DNA of 64,000 bases from contig NZ_LMIS01000001.1 in NCBI RefSeq assembly GCF_001428805.1, positions 2,859,075-2,923,074 on the forward strand, in the 5' to 3' direction. The position numbers were made by a program, and so were the translations under genes. The DNA comes from Aeromicrobium sp. Root236. GTDB taxonomy: Bacteria; Actinomycetota; Actinomycetes; Propionibacteriales; Nocardioidaceae. Below, piece after piece: positions 1-9,935 of this stretch; the stretch's first letter is position 1; each line of letters begins with the position of its first letter. The notes beneath the pieces are model-generated. The model saw only the letters and a program-made list of their open reading frames with translations, was not told the origin of the DNA and made no database searches.

Positions 1-988
1 CGGTCGCCCGGATCAGCTTCGGCACGTCTCGGCGAAGATGAGCTTCTGCGTCGTGTGCGATGTCGTGGGCCGCGTGGAGGTCAAGAGCCCCGTTGACCTC
101 GACGCTGGTCTCGGCGTGCAGCTCGTGACCGATCCAGCGCAGCCGGACCGAGTCGACACCGAGGACTCCCGGAGTGCCGAGCAGTGCCTGCTCGGCATGG
201 TCGACGAGCGCTGGGTCGACACCGTCGAGCAGTCGGCGGAAGACCTCGGTGACAGCGCCCTTGAGGACGACCAGGATGGCCACCGTGATGAGCAGTCCCA
301 CGATCGGGTCGGCCAGCGGGAACCCGGCCAGGACGCCGATAGCGCCCAGCGCCACGGCGAGGGACGTGAACCCGTCGGTGCGGGCGTGGAGCCCGTCAGC
401 GACGAGTGCGGCAGACGCGATCTTGCGGCCGACCCGGATGCGATAGACGGCGACGAGCTCATTGCCGGCGAAGCCGATGATGCCGGCAGCGAGCACCACC
501 CACGGGTGGGCGATGTCGCGTGGATCGATCAGTCGATGGATGGACTCATATCCGGCGACGACCGCTGACAGCGCGATCATCAGCACGATGAACAGCCCGG
601 CGATGTCCTCGACGCGGCCGAGGCCGTAGGTGAATCGGCGAGTGGGCGGTCGCCGGACCAGGACGAAGGCGATCCACAACGGCACGGCGGTGAGCGCGTC
701 GGAGAAGTTGTGGATCGTGTCGGCCAGCAACGCCACGGAGCCGGTCAGGATGACGATCACCAGCTGCGCGATCGCGGTGGCCAGCAGCACCAAGAGGCTG
801 ATCTTCAGCGCCCGTATGCCCTCTGTGCTGGACTCGAGCTCGGAGTCGATCGAGTCGGCTGCGTCGTGGCTGTGCGGCTGGAAGATCGAGAGGAAGAATC
901 CCCTCAGCCCACTCGGATGGGCGTGATCATGCGGGTGATCGTGATCGTGATCGTGCGAGTGATGCTCGTGAGGACGGTGGGTCGTCAT
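1..988 (-). CDS. Cation diffusion facilitator (Zn/Co/Cd efflux), 3' end beyond window
   Basis: Reading back from the ATG at 988 gives about 329 codons of an open cation efflux protein whose C-terminus lies off the left edge. The N-terminus is histidine rich (residues 4-24, alternating His-Asp), followed by about six membrane segments. The two HxxxD metal sites of the CDF family are visible: H93/D97 in the second helix and H201/D205 in the fifth. The family exports Zn2+, Co2+ or Cd2+ from the cytoplasm by proton antiport. The start codon overlaps the stop of the upstream ArsR gene (TGATG), so the two are probably translationally coupled and metal induced. Exact metal not determined. Confidence 0.93.
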   Translation of the reverse strand, partial: MTTHRPHEHHSHDHDHDHPHDHAHPSGLRGFFLSIFQPHSHDAADSIDSELESSTEGIRALKISLLVLLATAIAQLVIVILTGSVALLADTIHNFSDALTAVPLWIAFVLVRRPPTRRFTYGLGRVEDIAGLFIVLMIALSAVVAGYESIHRLIDPRDIAHPWVVLAAGIIGFAGNELVAVYRIRVGRKIASAALVADGLHARTDGFTSLAVALGAIGVLAGFPLADPIVGLLITVAILVVLKGAVTEVFRRLLDGVDPALVDHAEQALLGTPGVLGVDSVRLRWIGHELHAETSVEVNGALDLHAAHDIAHDAEAHLRRDVPKLIRAT

Positions 989-1377
989 CAACGCGACTCG
1001 GCGGAGGTGGGCAGCTGACTGATCGCCGCGCCGCTTCGGTGGTGTGCCGGCACGTCCGGCCCTTGGTGCTCAGCGTGCCGGATCCCGTCGAGCACCAGCT
1101 GGCGGGCGTGATCGTTCTCGAGCCGGTAGTAGATCGTGTTGCCGTCACGGCGCGTCTGCACGAGTCGAGCCAACCTCAGCTTGGCCAGGTGCTGCGACAC
1201 CGCTGACGGCGCCTTGCCGACGGTCGAGGCAAGCTGACCGACGGACAGCTCCCGGTCGACGAGGCACCAGAGCAGGCTCAAGCGCGTCCCGTCTGAGAGC
1301 ATGCGGAACACCTCGCTGGCGAGATCGATCTCGTCGGGGGAGGGCAGCTCGATCTGACTATCTGCATTCATACGCAT
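988..1377 (-). CDS. ArsR/SmtB-family metal-responsive repressor
   Basis: A 129-residue winged-helix repressor. Residues 20-85 hold the HTH and wing (LSVGQLASTVGKAPSAVSQH, then RRDGNTIYYRL). There is no ELCVCD arsenic/cadmium box. Instead the last helix carries H90, H101 and H104 at the spacing of the zinc-sensing alpha-5 site of CzrA/SmtB; the usual Asp two residues before the first His is Asn88, with Asp89 next to it. It lies directly upstream of and overlaps the CDF exporter, so it most likely represses the pair until Zn2+ (or Co2+) binds. ATG at 1377 is used; a second ATG two codons later is possible. Confidence 0.9.
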   Translation of the reverse strand: MRMNADSQIELPSPDEIDLASEVFRMLSDGTRLSLLWCLVDRELSVGQLASTVGKAPSAVSQHLAKLRLARLVQTRRDGNTIYYRLENDHARQLVLDGIRHAEHQGPDVPAHHRSGAAISQLPTSAESR

Positions 1378-1386
1378 ATACTATCG
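1355..1386 (-). promoter_or_regulatory. Possible ArsR operator/promoter overlapping the arsR start
   Basis: The arsR start is embedded in an AT-rich imperfect palindrome around TATATGCGTATGAATGCA, unusual in this GC-rich DNA. ArsR/SmtB proteins bind AT-rich imperfect inverted repeats at their own promoter. The position implies a very short or absent 5' leader. Inferred only from composition and position. Confidence 0.35.
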
Positions 1387-1479
1387 CTTTGTGAACCGGC
1401 AGACCGCGTTGGTTGCGGATCGTGGCGGGGTCGGGCTAGAGTCGCCGCGATCGTGATCCATCGGCAGGAGGTGAGACCC

Positions 1480-1533
1480 ATGTACGCAACATCCCAGTGG
1501 GCGCTCCCCTGCAGTCCACGATCGCGCGACTGA
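1480..1533 (+). CDS. Possible 17-residue leader peptide
   Basis: A 17-codon reading frame (MYATSQWALPCSPRSRD) starts 7 nt after a very strong ribosome site (AGGAGGT at 1467-1473) and 49 nt ahead of the patatin gene. A TAGAGT -10-like box lies upstream near 1435. The strong Shine-Dalgarno on so short a frame is the only real evidence. It could be a regulatory leader peptide or chance. Confidence 0.3.
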   Translation: MYATSQWALPCSPRSRD

Positions 1534-1582
1534 CGCAGTCGCCGCCCGGAGCGCCCCGCCGCATCTTGCGAAAGGCACTCCT

Positions 1583-2533
1583 ATGAACATTTCATCTGCT
1601 TCACCCCTGCACACCCCCACGACCGCAGCTGCCGGGTCCGGCGGAGGCGAGCGAGCCCTCGTCCTCGGTGGCGGCGGGTCGACCGGCAACGCGTGGCTGA
1701 TCGGCGTCATCGCCGGGCTGCACGAGGCCGGCGTCGACGTGACAACGGCCGACCTGACGATCGGTACGTCCGCGGGTTCGACGGCCGCCGCCCAGATCGT
1801 CGGCGCGACGCCGGCCGAGCTGCTGGACATGACCCTTGCGGCCGTTCCTCCGCAACGGGTCGGATCACCGGGTCCTGCCGAAGGACGGGGTCCGAGCCGG
1901 CTGATGTCCGACCATCTCGACCGGTTCCTCGCGATCATCGCCTCCTCCGAGGACGTGGTGGACATGCGCCGCAGGATGGGCGCAGCGGCGCTCGCCAAGG
2001 AGGCGGAGTCGGACGGATCCTGGCAGGCGCAGTGGCGCGCCACGGTCGCGTCGCGGCTGCCCAGCCAGGAGTGGCCACGCCGAGCCGTGCACCTGACGGC
2101 GGTGGATGCCGAGACCGGCGAACCGGTGGTGTTCGACCGCGACAGCGGCGTGGAGCTGGTGGACGCGGTCGCCGCCAGCTGCGCCGGTGGCGGCTTCCCG
2201 TACCGGATCGGAGGGCGGCCGTACCTCGACGGTGGCTACCGGGCCAATGCCGAGAACGCCGACCTCGCCGTCGGCTACGAGCGGGTGCTCGTGCTGTCTC
2301 CGCTGGGCGGGAAGACGCTCCATCCGCTGGAGTGGCGTACGGGGCTTCCCGTGCAGGTCGAGGAGCTGCGGGCGCATGGCAGCAGGGTCGAGACGATCGT
2401 GCCGGACAGTCAGTCCGAGCATCTGTTCGGCCCGAACGCGATGGACGTGTCGCTGCGGCCGGCGGCCGCTCGGGCCGGCTACGAGCAGGGAAGGGGTCGT
2501 GCAGAGCAGGTCAGCGAGCTCTGGCTCGCCTGA
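1583..2533 (+). CDS. Patatin-like phospholipase
   Basis: A 316-residue serine acylhydrolase. The glycine-rich oxyanion loop is at residues 28-36 (LGGGGSTGN), the nucleophile elbow GTSAG at 61-65 gives catalytic Ser63, and the partner Asp216 lies in YLDGG. This Ser-Asp dyad layout defines the patatin family, which cleaves acyl chains from phospholipids or related lipids. No signal peptide, so probably cytoplasmic. The ATG at 1583 follows AAAGG. It stands alone, convergent with the minus-strand genes that follow. Substrate unknown. Confidence 0.9.
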   Translation: MNISSASPLHTPTTAAAGSGGGERALVLGGGGSTGNAWLIGVIAGLHEAGVDVTTADLTIGTSAGSTAAAQIVGATPAELLDMTLAAVPPQRVGSPGPAEGRGPSRLMSDHLDRFLAIIASSEDVVDMRRRMGAAALAKEAESDGSWQAQWRATVASRLPSQEWPRRAVHLTAVDAETGEPVVFDRDSGVELVDAVAASCAGGGFPYRIGGRPYLDGGYRANAENADLAVGYERVLVLSPLGGKTLHPLEWRTGLPVQVEELRAHGSRVETIVPDSQSEHLFGPNAMDVSLRPAAARAGYEQGRGRAEQVSELWLA

Positions 2534-2590
2534 CAGTCCAGGACGTCGCGGGGCGACCGCAGCGATGCGGCGCCCCGCGCTTGCGGGCGG

Positions 2591-2704
2591 CTACTGGTGT
2601 CGCCGCGTCCTGCCTCGGCCCGCGACAACTGGATAGATCACCCAGGCGATGAGCAGCGCCAGGACCTCGACGAGTGCGCCCACCACCATCTCCAGGTTCG
2701 ACAT
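2591..2704 (-). CDS. Small single-pass membrane protein (37 aa)
   Basis: A 37-residue frame beginning MSNLEMVVGALVEVL has one hydrophobic helix (about residues 6-29) and a basic tail ending GRTRRHQ. A GGGGGAAGG ribosome site lies about 10 nt upstream of the ATG. It is on the same strand as hppD, 76 nt downstream, and could be on its transcript. No family recognised. The topology is typical of real small membrane proteins, but frames this short also occur by chance. Confidence 0.4.
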   Translation of the reverse strand: MSNLEMVVGALVEVLALLIAWVIYPVVAGRGRTRRHQ

Positions 2705-2780
2705 CGTTACCCAGCCTTCCCCCGATTGCTGTCACATGTTCGTGAACCAGTCTCGCGCGGGCGGCCAAATCCACCAAGTG

Positions 2781-3989
<1,209 letters not shown>

Positions 3990-4057
3990 TCAACGCATCA
4001 CGCCGAGATGGGCAAGCGGCGCAGTCAATGATGGTCACATGTGCTACGTCAGGCCGG

Positions 4058-4063
4058 TAGTCT
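4058..4063 (+). promoter_or_regulatory. -10 box for the Lrp-type regulator
   Basis: TAGTCT lies 38 nt before the regulator's ATG, leaving a short leader with a GGGAGG ribosome site. No convincing -35 was seen. Confidence 0.4.
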
Positions 4064-4101
4064 GAGGGACATCTCGGCAATCTGCATACCTGGGAGGCAG
4101 C

Positions 4102-4590
4102 ATGGATCAGCTGGATGTCGCGCTCGTCGAGGCGATGCGCGAGCACCCCCGGGTGGGTGACCTCGAGCTGTCCCGCATCACCCAGGTCGCGCGCGCGACG
4201 GTGCAGTCCCGGCTCGCCAAGCTGGAGCGCGCCGGCGTCATCACCGGCTACGGGCCCGACATCGACCTCGTCGCCGCGGGGCACCCGGTGCTGGCCTTCG
4301 TGACGCTCGAGATCGCGCAGGGCTCGCTCGACGCGGTGACCGACGAGCTCGACTCGCTGCCCAACGTGCTCGAGGCGTACGTCACGAGCGGCACCGCGGA
4401 CATCGTCTGCAAGATCGCCGCTACCTCGCACGAGGACCTCCAGGCGACCCTGCTCCACATCAGCCAGTCGGGCTCGGTCGTGCGGTCGACCAGCGTCATC
4501 GTGCTGTCGGAGCTGGTACGCCCGAGGGTGCTGCCGATGCTGAGGAAGGGCGCCGAGGGCAGCACCTCGAGAGCCCCGGCCTACCGGTGA
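4102..4590 (+). CDS. Lrp/AsnC-family transcriptional regulator
   Basis: A 162-residue protein with an N-terminal HTH (residues 5-50, including RVGDLELSRITQVARATVQS) and a C-terminal RAM/AsnC ligand domain (about 65-145) with the alternating strand-helix pattern and the VTSGTADIVCKI strand. Such proteins sense amino acids or keto acids and form octamers. The divergent position suggests it controls hppD, sensing tyrosine or a derivative (inference). The stop is followed immediately by a large palindromic repeat. Confidence 0.9.
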   Translation: MDQLDVALVEAMREHPRVGDLELSRITQVARATVQSRLAKLERAGVITGYGPDIDLVAAGHPVLAFVTLEIAQGSLDAVTDELDSLPNVLEAYVTSGTADIVCKIAATSHEDLQATLLHISQSGSVVRSTSVIVLSELVRPRVLPMLRKGAEGSTSRAPAYR

Positions 4591-4594
4591 GCAC

Positions 4595-4686
4595 TAGGTG
4601 GTTGAGGTGCGGAGCGAAGCGGAGCCTCGAAACCACCGGTGGTTTCGAGGCTCGGCCGCGGGCGGCCTCCGCACCTCAACCACCTA
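4595..4686. repeat. Nested palindromic REP-like element / bidirectional terminator
   Basis: Two perfect inverted repeats are nested. The outer arms (4595-4614 and 4667-4686) match over 20 bp; inside is an uninterrupted 32-bp palindrome (4622-4653) centred on ACCACCGGTGGT. It lies between convergent genes, and the stop codon of the aminotransferase is made by its last three bases. The structure could terminate transcription from both sides. Size and symmetry resemble a dispersed REP-type element, but no second copy is in the window. Confidence 0.85.
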
Positions 4687-5841
4687 AGTGGCGAGCACCT
4701 TCAGGCGGTTCAGGGCTTCCTCGATGACCTCGGGACGCTTGCAGAAGGCCCAGCGCACCAGGGGCCGGCCGGCTTCGACGTCGTCGTAGAACACCTGGTG
4801 GGGGATCGCGACGACGCCGGCGCGTTCGGGCAGCGTGCGGCAGAACTCGACACCGTCGTCGAAGCCCAGCGACCTGATGTCGGTCGTCGCGAAGTAGGTG
4901 CCCTCCGGCACGTACACCTCGAACCCGAGCTCGGCGAGCCCGTCGCACAGCAGGTCGCGCTGCGACTGGAGCTGGCTGCGGAAGGTGTCGAAGTACGCGT
5001 CGTCGGCGCCGAGTGCGTGCGCGATCGCCGGCTGCAGCGGCGACCCTGACGTGTAGGTCAGGAACTGCTTGGCGCCGATCATCGCCTGCACCAGCGCCGC
5101 CGGTCCCGTGGCCCAGCCGATCTTCCACCCGGTGAACGAGAAGCTCTTGCCGCCGCTCGAGATCGTCAGCGTACGTTCGGCCATGCCCGGCAGCGTCGTG
5201 ATCGGGATGTGGGGGAGGCCGTCGAACGTGAGGTGCTCGTAGACCTCGTCGCTGATCACCACGAGGTCGTGCTCGGTCGCCACGGCGGCGATGGCATCGA
5301 GCTCCTCGCGCCGGAGCACGGTGCCGGTCGGGTTGTGCGGCGAGTTGAGCAGGATCGCCGTCGTACGCGGCGACACCGCGGCGCGCAGCTCGTCGATGGG
5401 CAGCCGGAAGTCCGGGGCGCGCAGCGTGACGGGCCGGCGCACGCCACCGGCCATCTGGATCACCGCGACGTACGAGTCGTAGTAGGGCTCGAGGACGATG
5501 ACCTCGTCGCCCGGGTCGATGAGTCCGAGCAGCGCCGACGCGATGGCCTCGGTCGCGCCGGTGGTGACGCCGACCTCGGTGTCGGGCTCGACGTCCACAC
5601 CATAGAAGCGCTTCTGGTGGGCCGCGATCGCGTGCCGCAGCTCCGGCACGCCGGTGCCGGGGGCGTATTGGTTGCGCCCGCCCCGCAGCGCGTCGACCGC
5701 GACCTCGATCACCTCGGCCGGGCCGTCCGTGTCCGGGAAGCCCTGGCCGAGGTTGACCGCACCGGTCCGCAGCGCGAGCGCGCTCATCTCGGCGAAGATC
5801 GTGGTGCCGAGACCTGTCAGGCGTGCGCTGGAGGTCTTCAT
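4684..5841 (-). CDS. PLP-dependent aminotransferase, DapC-like
   Basis: A 385-residue class I aminotransferase. Seen are NSPHNPTG (166-173), SDEVYEHL (197-204) and the cofactor lysine K232 in SSGGKSFSFTGWK. From memory, the N-terminus (FAEMSALALRTGAVNLGQGF) resembles mycobacterial DapC, N-succinyldiaminopimelate aminotransferase of lysine and cell-wall synthesis; kynurenine- or glutamine-type aminotransferases of the same subgroup are alternatives. It begins 18 nt after the sugar permease stop and may be co-transcribed with that cluster. The C-terminus ends within the palindromic element. Confidence 0.88.
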   Translation of the reverse strand: MKTSSARLTGLGTTIFAEMSALALRTGAVNLGQGFPDTDGPAEVIEVAVDALRGGRNQYAPGTGVPELRHAIAAHQKRFYGVDVEPDTEVGVTTGATEAIASALLGLIDPGDEVIVLEPYYDSYVAVIQMAGGVRRPVTLRAPDFRLPIDELRAAVSPRTTAILLNSPHNPTGTVLRREELDAIAAVATEHDLVVISDEVYEHLTFDGLPHIPITTLPGMAERTLTISSGGKSFSFTGWKIGWATGPAALVQAMIGAKQFLTYTSGSPLQPAIAHALGADDAYFDTFRSQLQSQRDLLCDGLAELGFEVYVPEGTYFATTDIRSLGFDDGVEFCRTLPERAGVVAIPHQVFYDDVEAGRPLVRWAFCKRPEVIEEALNRLKVLAT

Positions 5842-5859
5842 GCGGTCGATCCTAGGCGG

Positions 5860-7143
5860 CTAGGTACGGACCTCTTCGGTGCCCGGCACCTCGGCCTGCT
5901 TGATCTCGTCGACGAGGTCGTCGGGTGGCGGTGCGGTCGTTGACGCGTCCTCGGACCCCGCACCACCGCCGACCGACGTGCGCTTCTTGTTCCAGACGTC
6001 GAACGCGACGGCGGCCAGCAGCACGAGGCCCTTGACGGCCTGCTGCCAGTCGATCGAGGTGCCCATGAGCGACATGCCGTTGTTGAGGACACCCATGACG
6101 AAGCCACCGATGATGGCGCCGACGACCGTGCCGACACCGCCGGTGACCGCCGCGCCGCCGATGAACGCAGCAGCGATCGCGTCGAGCTCGAAGTTGGTGC
6201 CGGCCTTGGGGTTGGCAGCCGTGAGGCGCGCGGCCGTGACCATGCCGGCGAGTGCGGCGAGCAGCCCCATGTTGGTCATGACGAGGAAGTCGATGCGGCG
6301 CGTACGAACGCCCGACATCGTCGCGGCGTCGACGTTGCCACCGATCGCGTAGACGTGCCGGCCGATGATCGTGCGCTCCATGATGAAGCTGTAGATGCCG
6401 ATCAGGACGAACAGGATCAGGCCGACGACCGGCAGGCCGCGGTACTGCGCCAGGACGTACGAGAAGCCGAAGAGGACCGCGACGATCACGATCAGCTTGG
6501 CGTAGAACACGGGGAGCGGGAGGACCTCGAAGTTGTAGCGGATCGCCGACGAGCGCTTGCGGAACTCCAGGAACACCAGGAACACCGCCAGGAGGGCGGC
6601 GATCACGAGGGTCAGGTTGGCCAGCCCGGTGTCGGGCCCGACCTCGGGGAGGAAGCCGTTGCCCATCGACTCGAAGCCCTGGGGCAGGTTGCCGATCGTC
6701 GCGCCGTCGAGCACGACGAGCGTCAGGCCGCGGAACAGCAGCATGCTCGACAGCGTCACGATGAACGCGGGGATGCCGACGTACGCCACCCAGAACCCGT
6801 GCCAGGCGCCGATCGCCGCCCCGATGCCGAGGCACAGGATCACGGCGATGAGCCAGGGGATGTCCCACTTGGTCATCATGGTCGCCGCGACGGCGCCGAC
6901 GAAGGCGGCAACCGAGCCGACCGACAGGTCGATGTGGCGGGCGATGATGACCATGACCATGCCGATCGCCAGGATGAGGATCGCGGCGTTCTGGGTCAGC
7001 AGGTTGGTGACGTTGAGCGGCTTCAGCAGCACGCCGTCGGTCTTGATCTGGAAGAACAGGACGATCGCCACGAGGGCGATGACCATGCCGTACTGCCTGA
7101 CGTTGCCTCGCAACAGGCCCTTCATCGTGCTTGCGGTGCTCAT
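5860..7143 (-). CDS. Monosaccharide ABC transporter permease (GguB/XylH type)
   Basis: A 427-residue permease of the RbsC/XylH family with about ten membrane helices and the family signature [12 protein letters not shown]-like loop (here [19 protein letters not shown]) that contacts the ATPase. It imports a monosaccharide with the ATPase and ChvE-type binding protein encoded upstream. Its start overlaps the ATPase stop (ATGA). The C-terminal tail is hydrophilic and acidic. Arabinose is the likely substrate because ribulokinase is in the same cluster, but ChvE-type systems can be broad. Confidence 0.93.
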   Translation of the reverse strand: MSTASTMKGLLRGNVRQYGMVIALVAIVLFFQIKTDGVLLKPLNVTNLLTQNAAILILAIGMVMVIIARHIDLSVGSVAAFVGAVAATMMTKWDIPWLIAVILCLGIGAAIGAWHGFWVAYVGIPAFIVTLSSMLLFRGLTLVVLDGATIGNLPQGFESMGNGFLPEVGPDTGLANLTLVIAALLAVFLVFLEFRKRSSAIRYNFEVLPLPVFYAKLIVIVAVLFGFSYVLAQYRGLPVVGLILFVLIGIYSFIMERTIIGRHVYAIGGNVDAATMSGVRTRRIDFLVMTNMGLLAALAGMVTAARLTAANPKAGTNFELDAIAAAFIGGAAVTGGVGTVVGAIIGGFVMGVLNNGMSLMGTSIDWQQAVKGLVLLAAVAFDVWNKKRTSVGGGAGSEDASTTAPPPDDLVDEIKQAEVPGTEEVRT

Positions 7144-8681
7144 CGTCCTACCTCTTGTCCGTGTGTCGTGGTCATGTAGCGCATCAGGGTCTCCTGGTCG
7201 GCTTGCGCGCGGTCGAGCTCGCCGGTGATGCGGCCTTCGGCGAGGGTGTAGATGCGGTCGCAGAGGCCGAGCAGCTCCGGCAGCTCCGAGGAGATGACGA
7301 TGACGCCGCGGCCCTGCTTGGCGAGGCGCTGGATGACGCCGTAGATCTCATACTTGGCGCCGACGTCGATGCCGCGGGTCGGCTCGTCGAGGATCAGCAC
7401 CTGGGGATCGGTGTACATCCACTTGCTCAGCACGACCTTCTGCTGGTTGCCGCCCGAGAGCTTGGCGACGCCCTCGTTGACGGTCGGCGTCTTGATGTTC
7501 ATGCTGCTTCGATAGCGCTCGGCCACGACGACCTCTTCACGCTGGTCGACCGTGAGGCCCTTGCGCAGCTTGTCGATCCCGGCCGCCGTGACGGACCGCT
7601 TGATGTCGTCGAGCAGGTTGAGGCCGAGCGCCTTGCGGTCCTCGGTGAGGTAGGCGATGCCGGCCTCGATCGCGGCGTGCACCGACTTGAGGTGCAGCTC
7701 CTTGCCGTCGAGGATCAGCTGCCCTTCGATGTGGCTGCCGTACGAGCGGCCGAAGATGCTGCGCGCGAGCTCGGTGCGTCCGGCGCCCATCAGCCCGGCG
7801 ATGCCGACGATCTCGCCGCGATGCACCTCGAGGTTGGCGTCCTTGATGACCGCGCGTGACCCGTCGAGCGGGTGCATGACGGTCCAGTTGCGGACCTCGA
7901 GCAGCACGTCGCCGATCTCCGGCTCGTGCTCCGGGAAGCGGTGCTCGAGGTCGCGACCGACCATGCCGCGGATGATGCGGTCCTCGTCGACGCGGTCCTC
8001 GGAGACCACGAGGGTCTCGATGGTCTTGCCGTCGCGCAGGATCGTGATCGCGTCGGCGATCTGCTCGATCTCGTTGAGCTTGTGGGAGATCATGATCGAC
8101 GTGATGCCCTTGTCCTGCAGGCCCTTGAGCAGGCCGAGGAGGTGCTGGGAGTCGTCGTCGTTGAGGGCTGCGGTGGGCTCGTCGAGGATCAGCAGCCGGA
8201 CGTCCTTGGACAGCGCCTTGGCGATCTCGACGAGCTGCTGCTTGCCGACGCCGAGGTGCTTGACGGGCGTCAGGGGGTTCTCCGCCAGCCCGACCCGGGC
8301 CAGCAGCTCGATCGCCTGACGGTTGGTGCGGTCCCAGCTGATGATGCCGCCGGACGCCTTCTCGTTGCCCAGGAAGATGTTCTCGGCGATCGACAGCTCG
8401 GGTATCAGCGCGAGCTCCTGGTGGATGATGACGATGCCGGCCGCCTCGCTCTGGCGGATGTCCTTGAACTCGACGACGTCGCCGTCGAACACGATGTCGC
8501 CGTCGTAGGAGCCGTGCGGGTAGACGCCGCTGAGCACCTTCATGAGCGTCGACTTGCCGGCGCCGTTCTCACCGCAGATCGCGTGGATGTCGCCGGTCTT
8601 GACGGTGAGGTTGACGTCGTCGAGCGCGATGACGCCGGGGAACTCCTTGGTGATGGAGCGCATCTCCAGGATGGGTTTCAT
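7140..8681 (-). CDS. Sugar ABC transporter ATP-binding protein (GguA/XylG type)
   Basis: A 513-residue fusion of two ABC domains. The first carries Walker [10 protein letters not shown], signature [13 protein letters not shown] and Walker [11 protein letters not shown]. The second has the degenerate Walker [10 protein letters not shown] but an intact LSGGNQQKV signature and [10 protein letters not shown]. This double-cassette layout is normal for RbsA/XylG/MmsA proteins. It energises the neighbouring permease at the inner face of the membrane. A strong hairpin lies between it and the binding-protein gene. Confidence 0.95.
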   Translation of the reverse strand: MKPILEMRSITKEFPGVIALDDVNLTVKTGDIHAICGENGAGKSTLMKVLSGVYPHGSYDGDIVFDGDVVEFKDIRQSEAAGIVIIHQELALIPELSIAENIFLGNEKASGGIISWDRTNRQAIELLARVGLAENPLTPVKHLGVGKQQLVEIAKALSKDVRLLILDEPTAALNDDDSQHLLGLLKGLQDKGITSIMISHKLNEIEQIADAITILRDGKTIETLVVSEDRVDEDRIIRGMVGRDLEHRFPEHEPEIGDVLLEVRNWTVMHPLDGSRAVIKDANLEVHRGEIVGIAGLMGAGRTELARSIFGRSYGSHIEGQLILDGKELHLKSVHAAIEAGIAYLTEDRKALGLNLLDDIKRSVTAAGIDKLRKGLTVDQREEVVVAERYRSSMNIKTPTVNEGVAKLSGGNQQKVVLSKWMYTDPQVLILDEPTRGIDVGAKYEIYGVIQRLAKQGRGVIVISSELPELLGLCDRIYTLAEGRITGELDRAQADQETLMRYMTTTHGQEVGR

Positions 8682-8719
8682 GGTGCGGATGTCCTGTCGG
8701 TCCAGTGGGGGTGTGAGCT

Positions 8720-8752
8720 GTGGGGCGCCCCTACGCAGAAGGGGCGCCCCAC
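8720..8752 (-). terminator. Intercistronic hairpin (attenuating or mRNA-stabilising)
   Basis: A perfect 13-bp inverted repeat (arms 8720-8732 and 8740-8752, 7-nt loop) separates the binding-protein stop from the ATPase gene. There is no T-run, so full termination is uncertain. Hairpins here commonly protect the upstream binding-protein mRNA and lower expression of the membrane components. Confidence 0.7.
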
Positions 8753-8757
8753 ACGTA

Positions 8758-9834
8758 TCACTTGAGGTCGGCGTCCGTGTAGTAGCCGGAGTCGACCAGG
8801 ACCTTCTGAACGCTGTCCTTGGTCACGGGGACCGGGTCCAGCAGGTAGGACGGGACAACCTTCTTGCCGTTGTCGTACGTCTTGGTGTCGTTGACCTCGG
8901 GCTTCTTGTCAGCACCGATCGCCTTGATCATCGCGACCGTGACCTTGGCCAGCTCGCGCGTGTCCTTGAAGATCGTCGAGTACTGCTCGCCCTGGAGGAT
9001 CGACTTGACCGACTGGACCTCGGCGTCCTGACCGGTGACGACGGGCAGGGGCTTGTCGCCGGCGCCGTAGCCGTTGGCCTTGAGCGCCGCGATGATGCCC
9101 AGGGACAGTCCGTCGTACGGCGACAGGACGCCGTTGACGGTCTCGCTGCTGTAGCTCTTCGTCAGGATGTTGTCCATGCGCTGCTGCGCCGTGGCGGGGT
9201 CCCAACGCAGGATCGCGGCCTGCTTGAAGCCGGTCTGGCCCGAGACGATCTTGAGGTCGCCGGAGTCGATCTTGGGCTGCAGGACCTTCATCGCGCCGTT
9301 CCAGAAGAACGTCGCGTTGTTGTCGTCCGGCGAGCCGGCGAACAGCTCGACGTTGTAGGGCGCCTTGCCCTTGGCCTCGAGGCCCGTGAGCAGCGACTGC
9401 GCCTGGAGCTCGCCGACCTTCTCGTTGTCGAACGTCGTGTAGTAGTCGACGGCGTCCGAGTCACGGATCAGGCGGTCGTACGCGATGATCGGGATGTCGG
9501 TGTCCTCGGCCTTCTGCAGCACGTCGCCGAGCGCCGTGCCGTCGATGGCCGCGATGACGAGCATCTTCTCGCCCTTGGTGACCATGTTCTCGACCTGCGA
9601 GACCTGGGTCGGGATGTCGTCCTCGGCGTACTGGAGGTCGACCTTGTAGCCGGCCGCCTCGAGCTGCTTCTTGATGTTGTTGCCGTCGGCGATCCAGCGC
9701 TCCGACGACTTGGTCGGCATCGCGACGCCGATGGTGCCCTTGTCGCCGCCGCCTCCGCCATCACCGGAGCCGCCGCACGCCGTCAGGCTCAGCGCCACTG
9801 CGACGCCGGCGACTGTTGCGAGTACTTTTCGCAC
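8758..9834 (-). CDS. Sugar-binding lipoprotein, ChvE-type
   Basis: A 358-residue solute-binding protein. The GTG at 9834 is chosen because it follows AAGGAG by 7 nt and starts a clean lipoprotein signal: [13 protein letters not shown] then LTAC with acylated Cys20; longer frames add a non-signal N-terminus. The mature protein shows the periplasmic-binding type I pattern, with [17 protein letters not shown] typical of ChvE/multiple-sugar binding proteins. It would be anchored outside the membrane and deliver arabinose or similar sugars to the permease. The 101-nt gap after the kinase gene could hold its own promoter. Confidence 0.93.
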   Translation of the reverse strand: MRKVLATVAGVAVALSLTACGGSGDGGGGGDKGTIGVAMPTKSSERWIADGNNIKKQLEAAGYKVDLQYAEDDIPTQVSQVENMVTKGEKMLVIAAIDGTALGDVLQKAEDTDIPIIAYDRLIRDSDAVDYYTTFDNEKVGELQAQSLLTGLEAKGKAPYNVELFAGSPDDNNATFFWNGAMKVLQPKIDSGDLKIVSGQTGFKQAAILRWDPATAQQRMDNILTKSYSSETVNGVLSPYDGLSLGIIAALKANGYGAGDKPLPVVTGQDAEVQSVKSILQGEQYSTIFKDTRELAKVTVAMIKAIGADKKPEVNDTKTYDNGKKVVPSYLLDPVPVTKDSVQKVLVDSGYYTDADLK

Positions 9835-9935
9835 TGATTTTCTCCTTCGTTGCTCGGACTGCAGGGGCTGTCCCTGTCCGTTTCCTTCTTTTTCTTGCGC
9901 AGACGTCAAAGCCCCTGCGCGAGTCTGTGGGGTGG

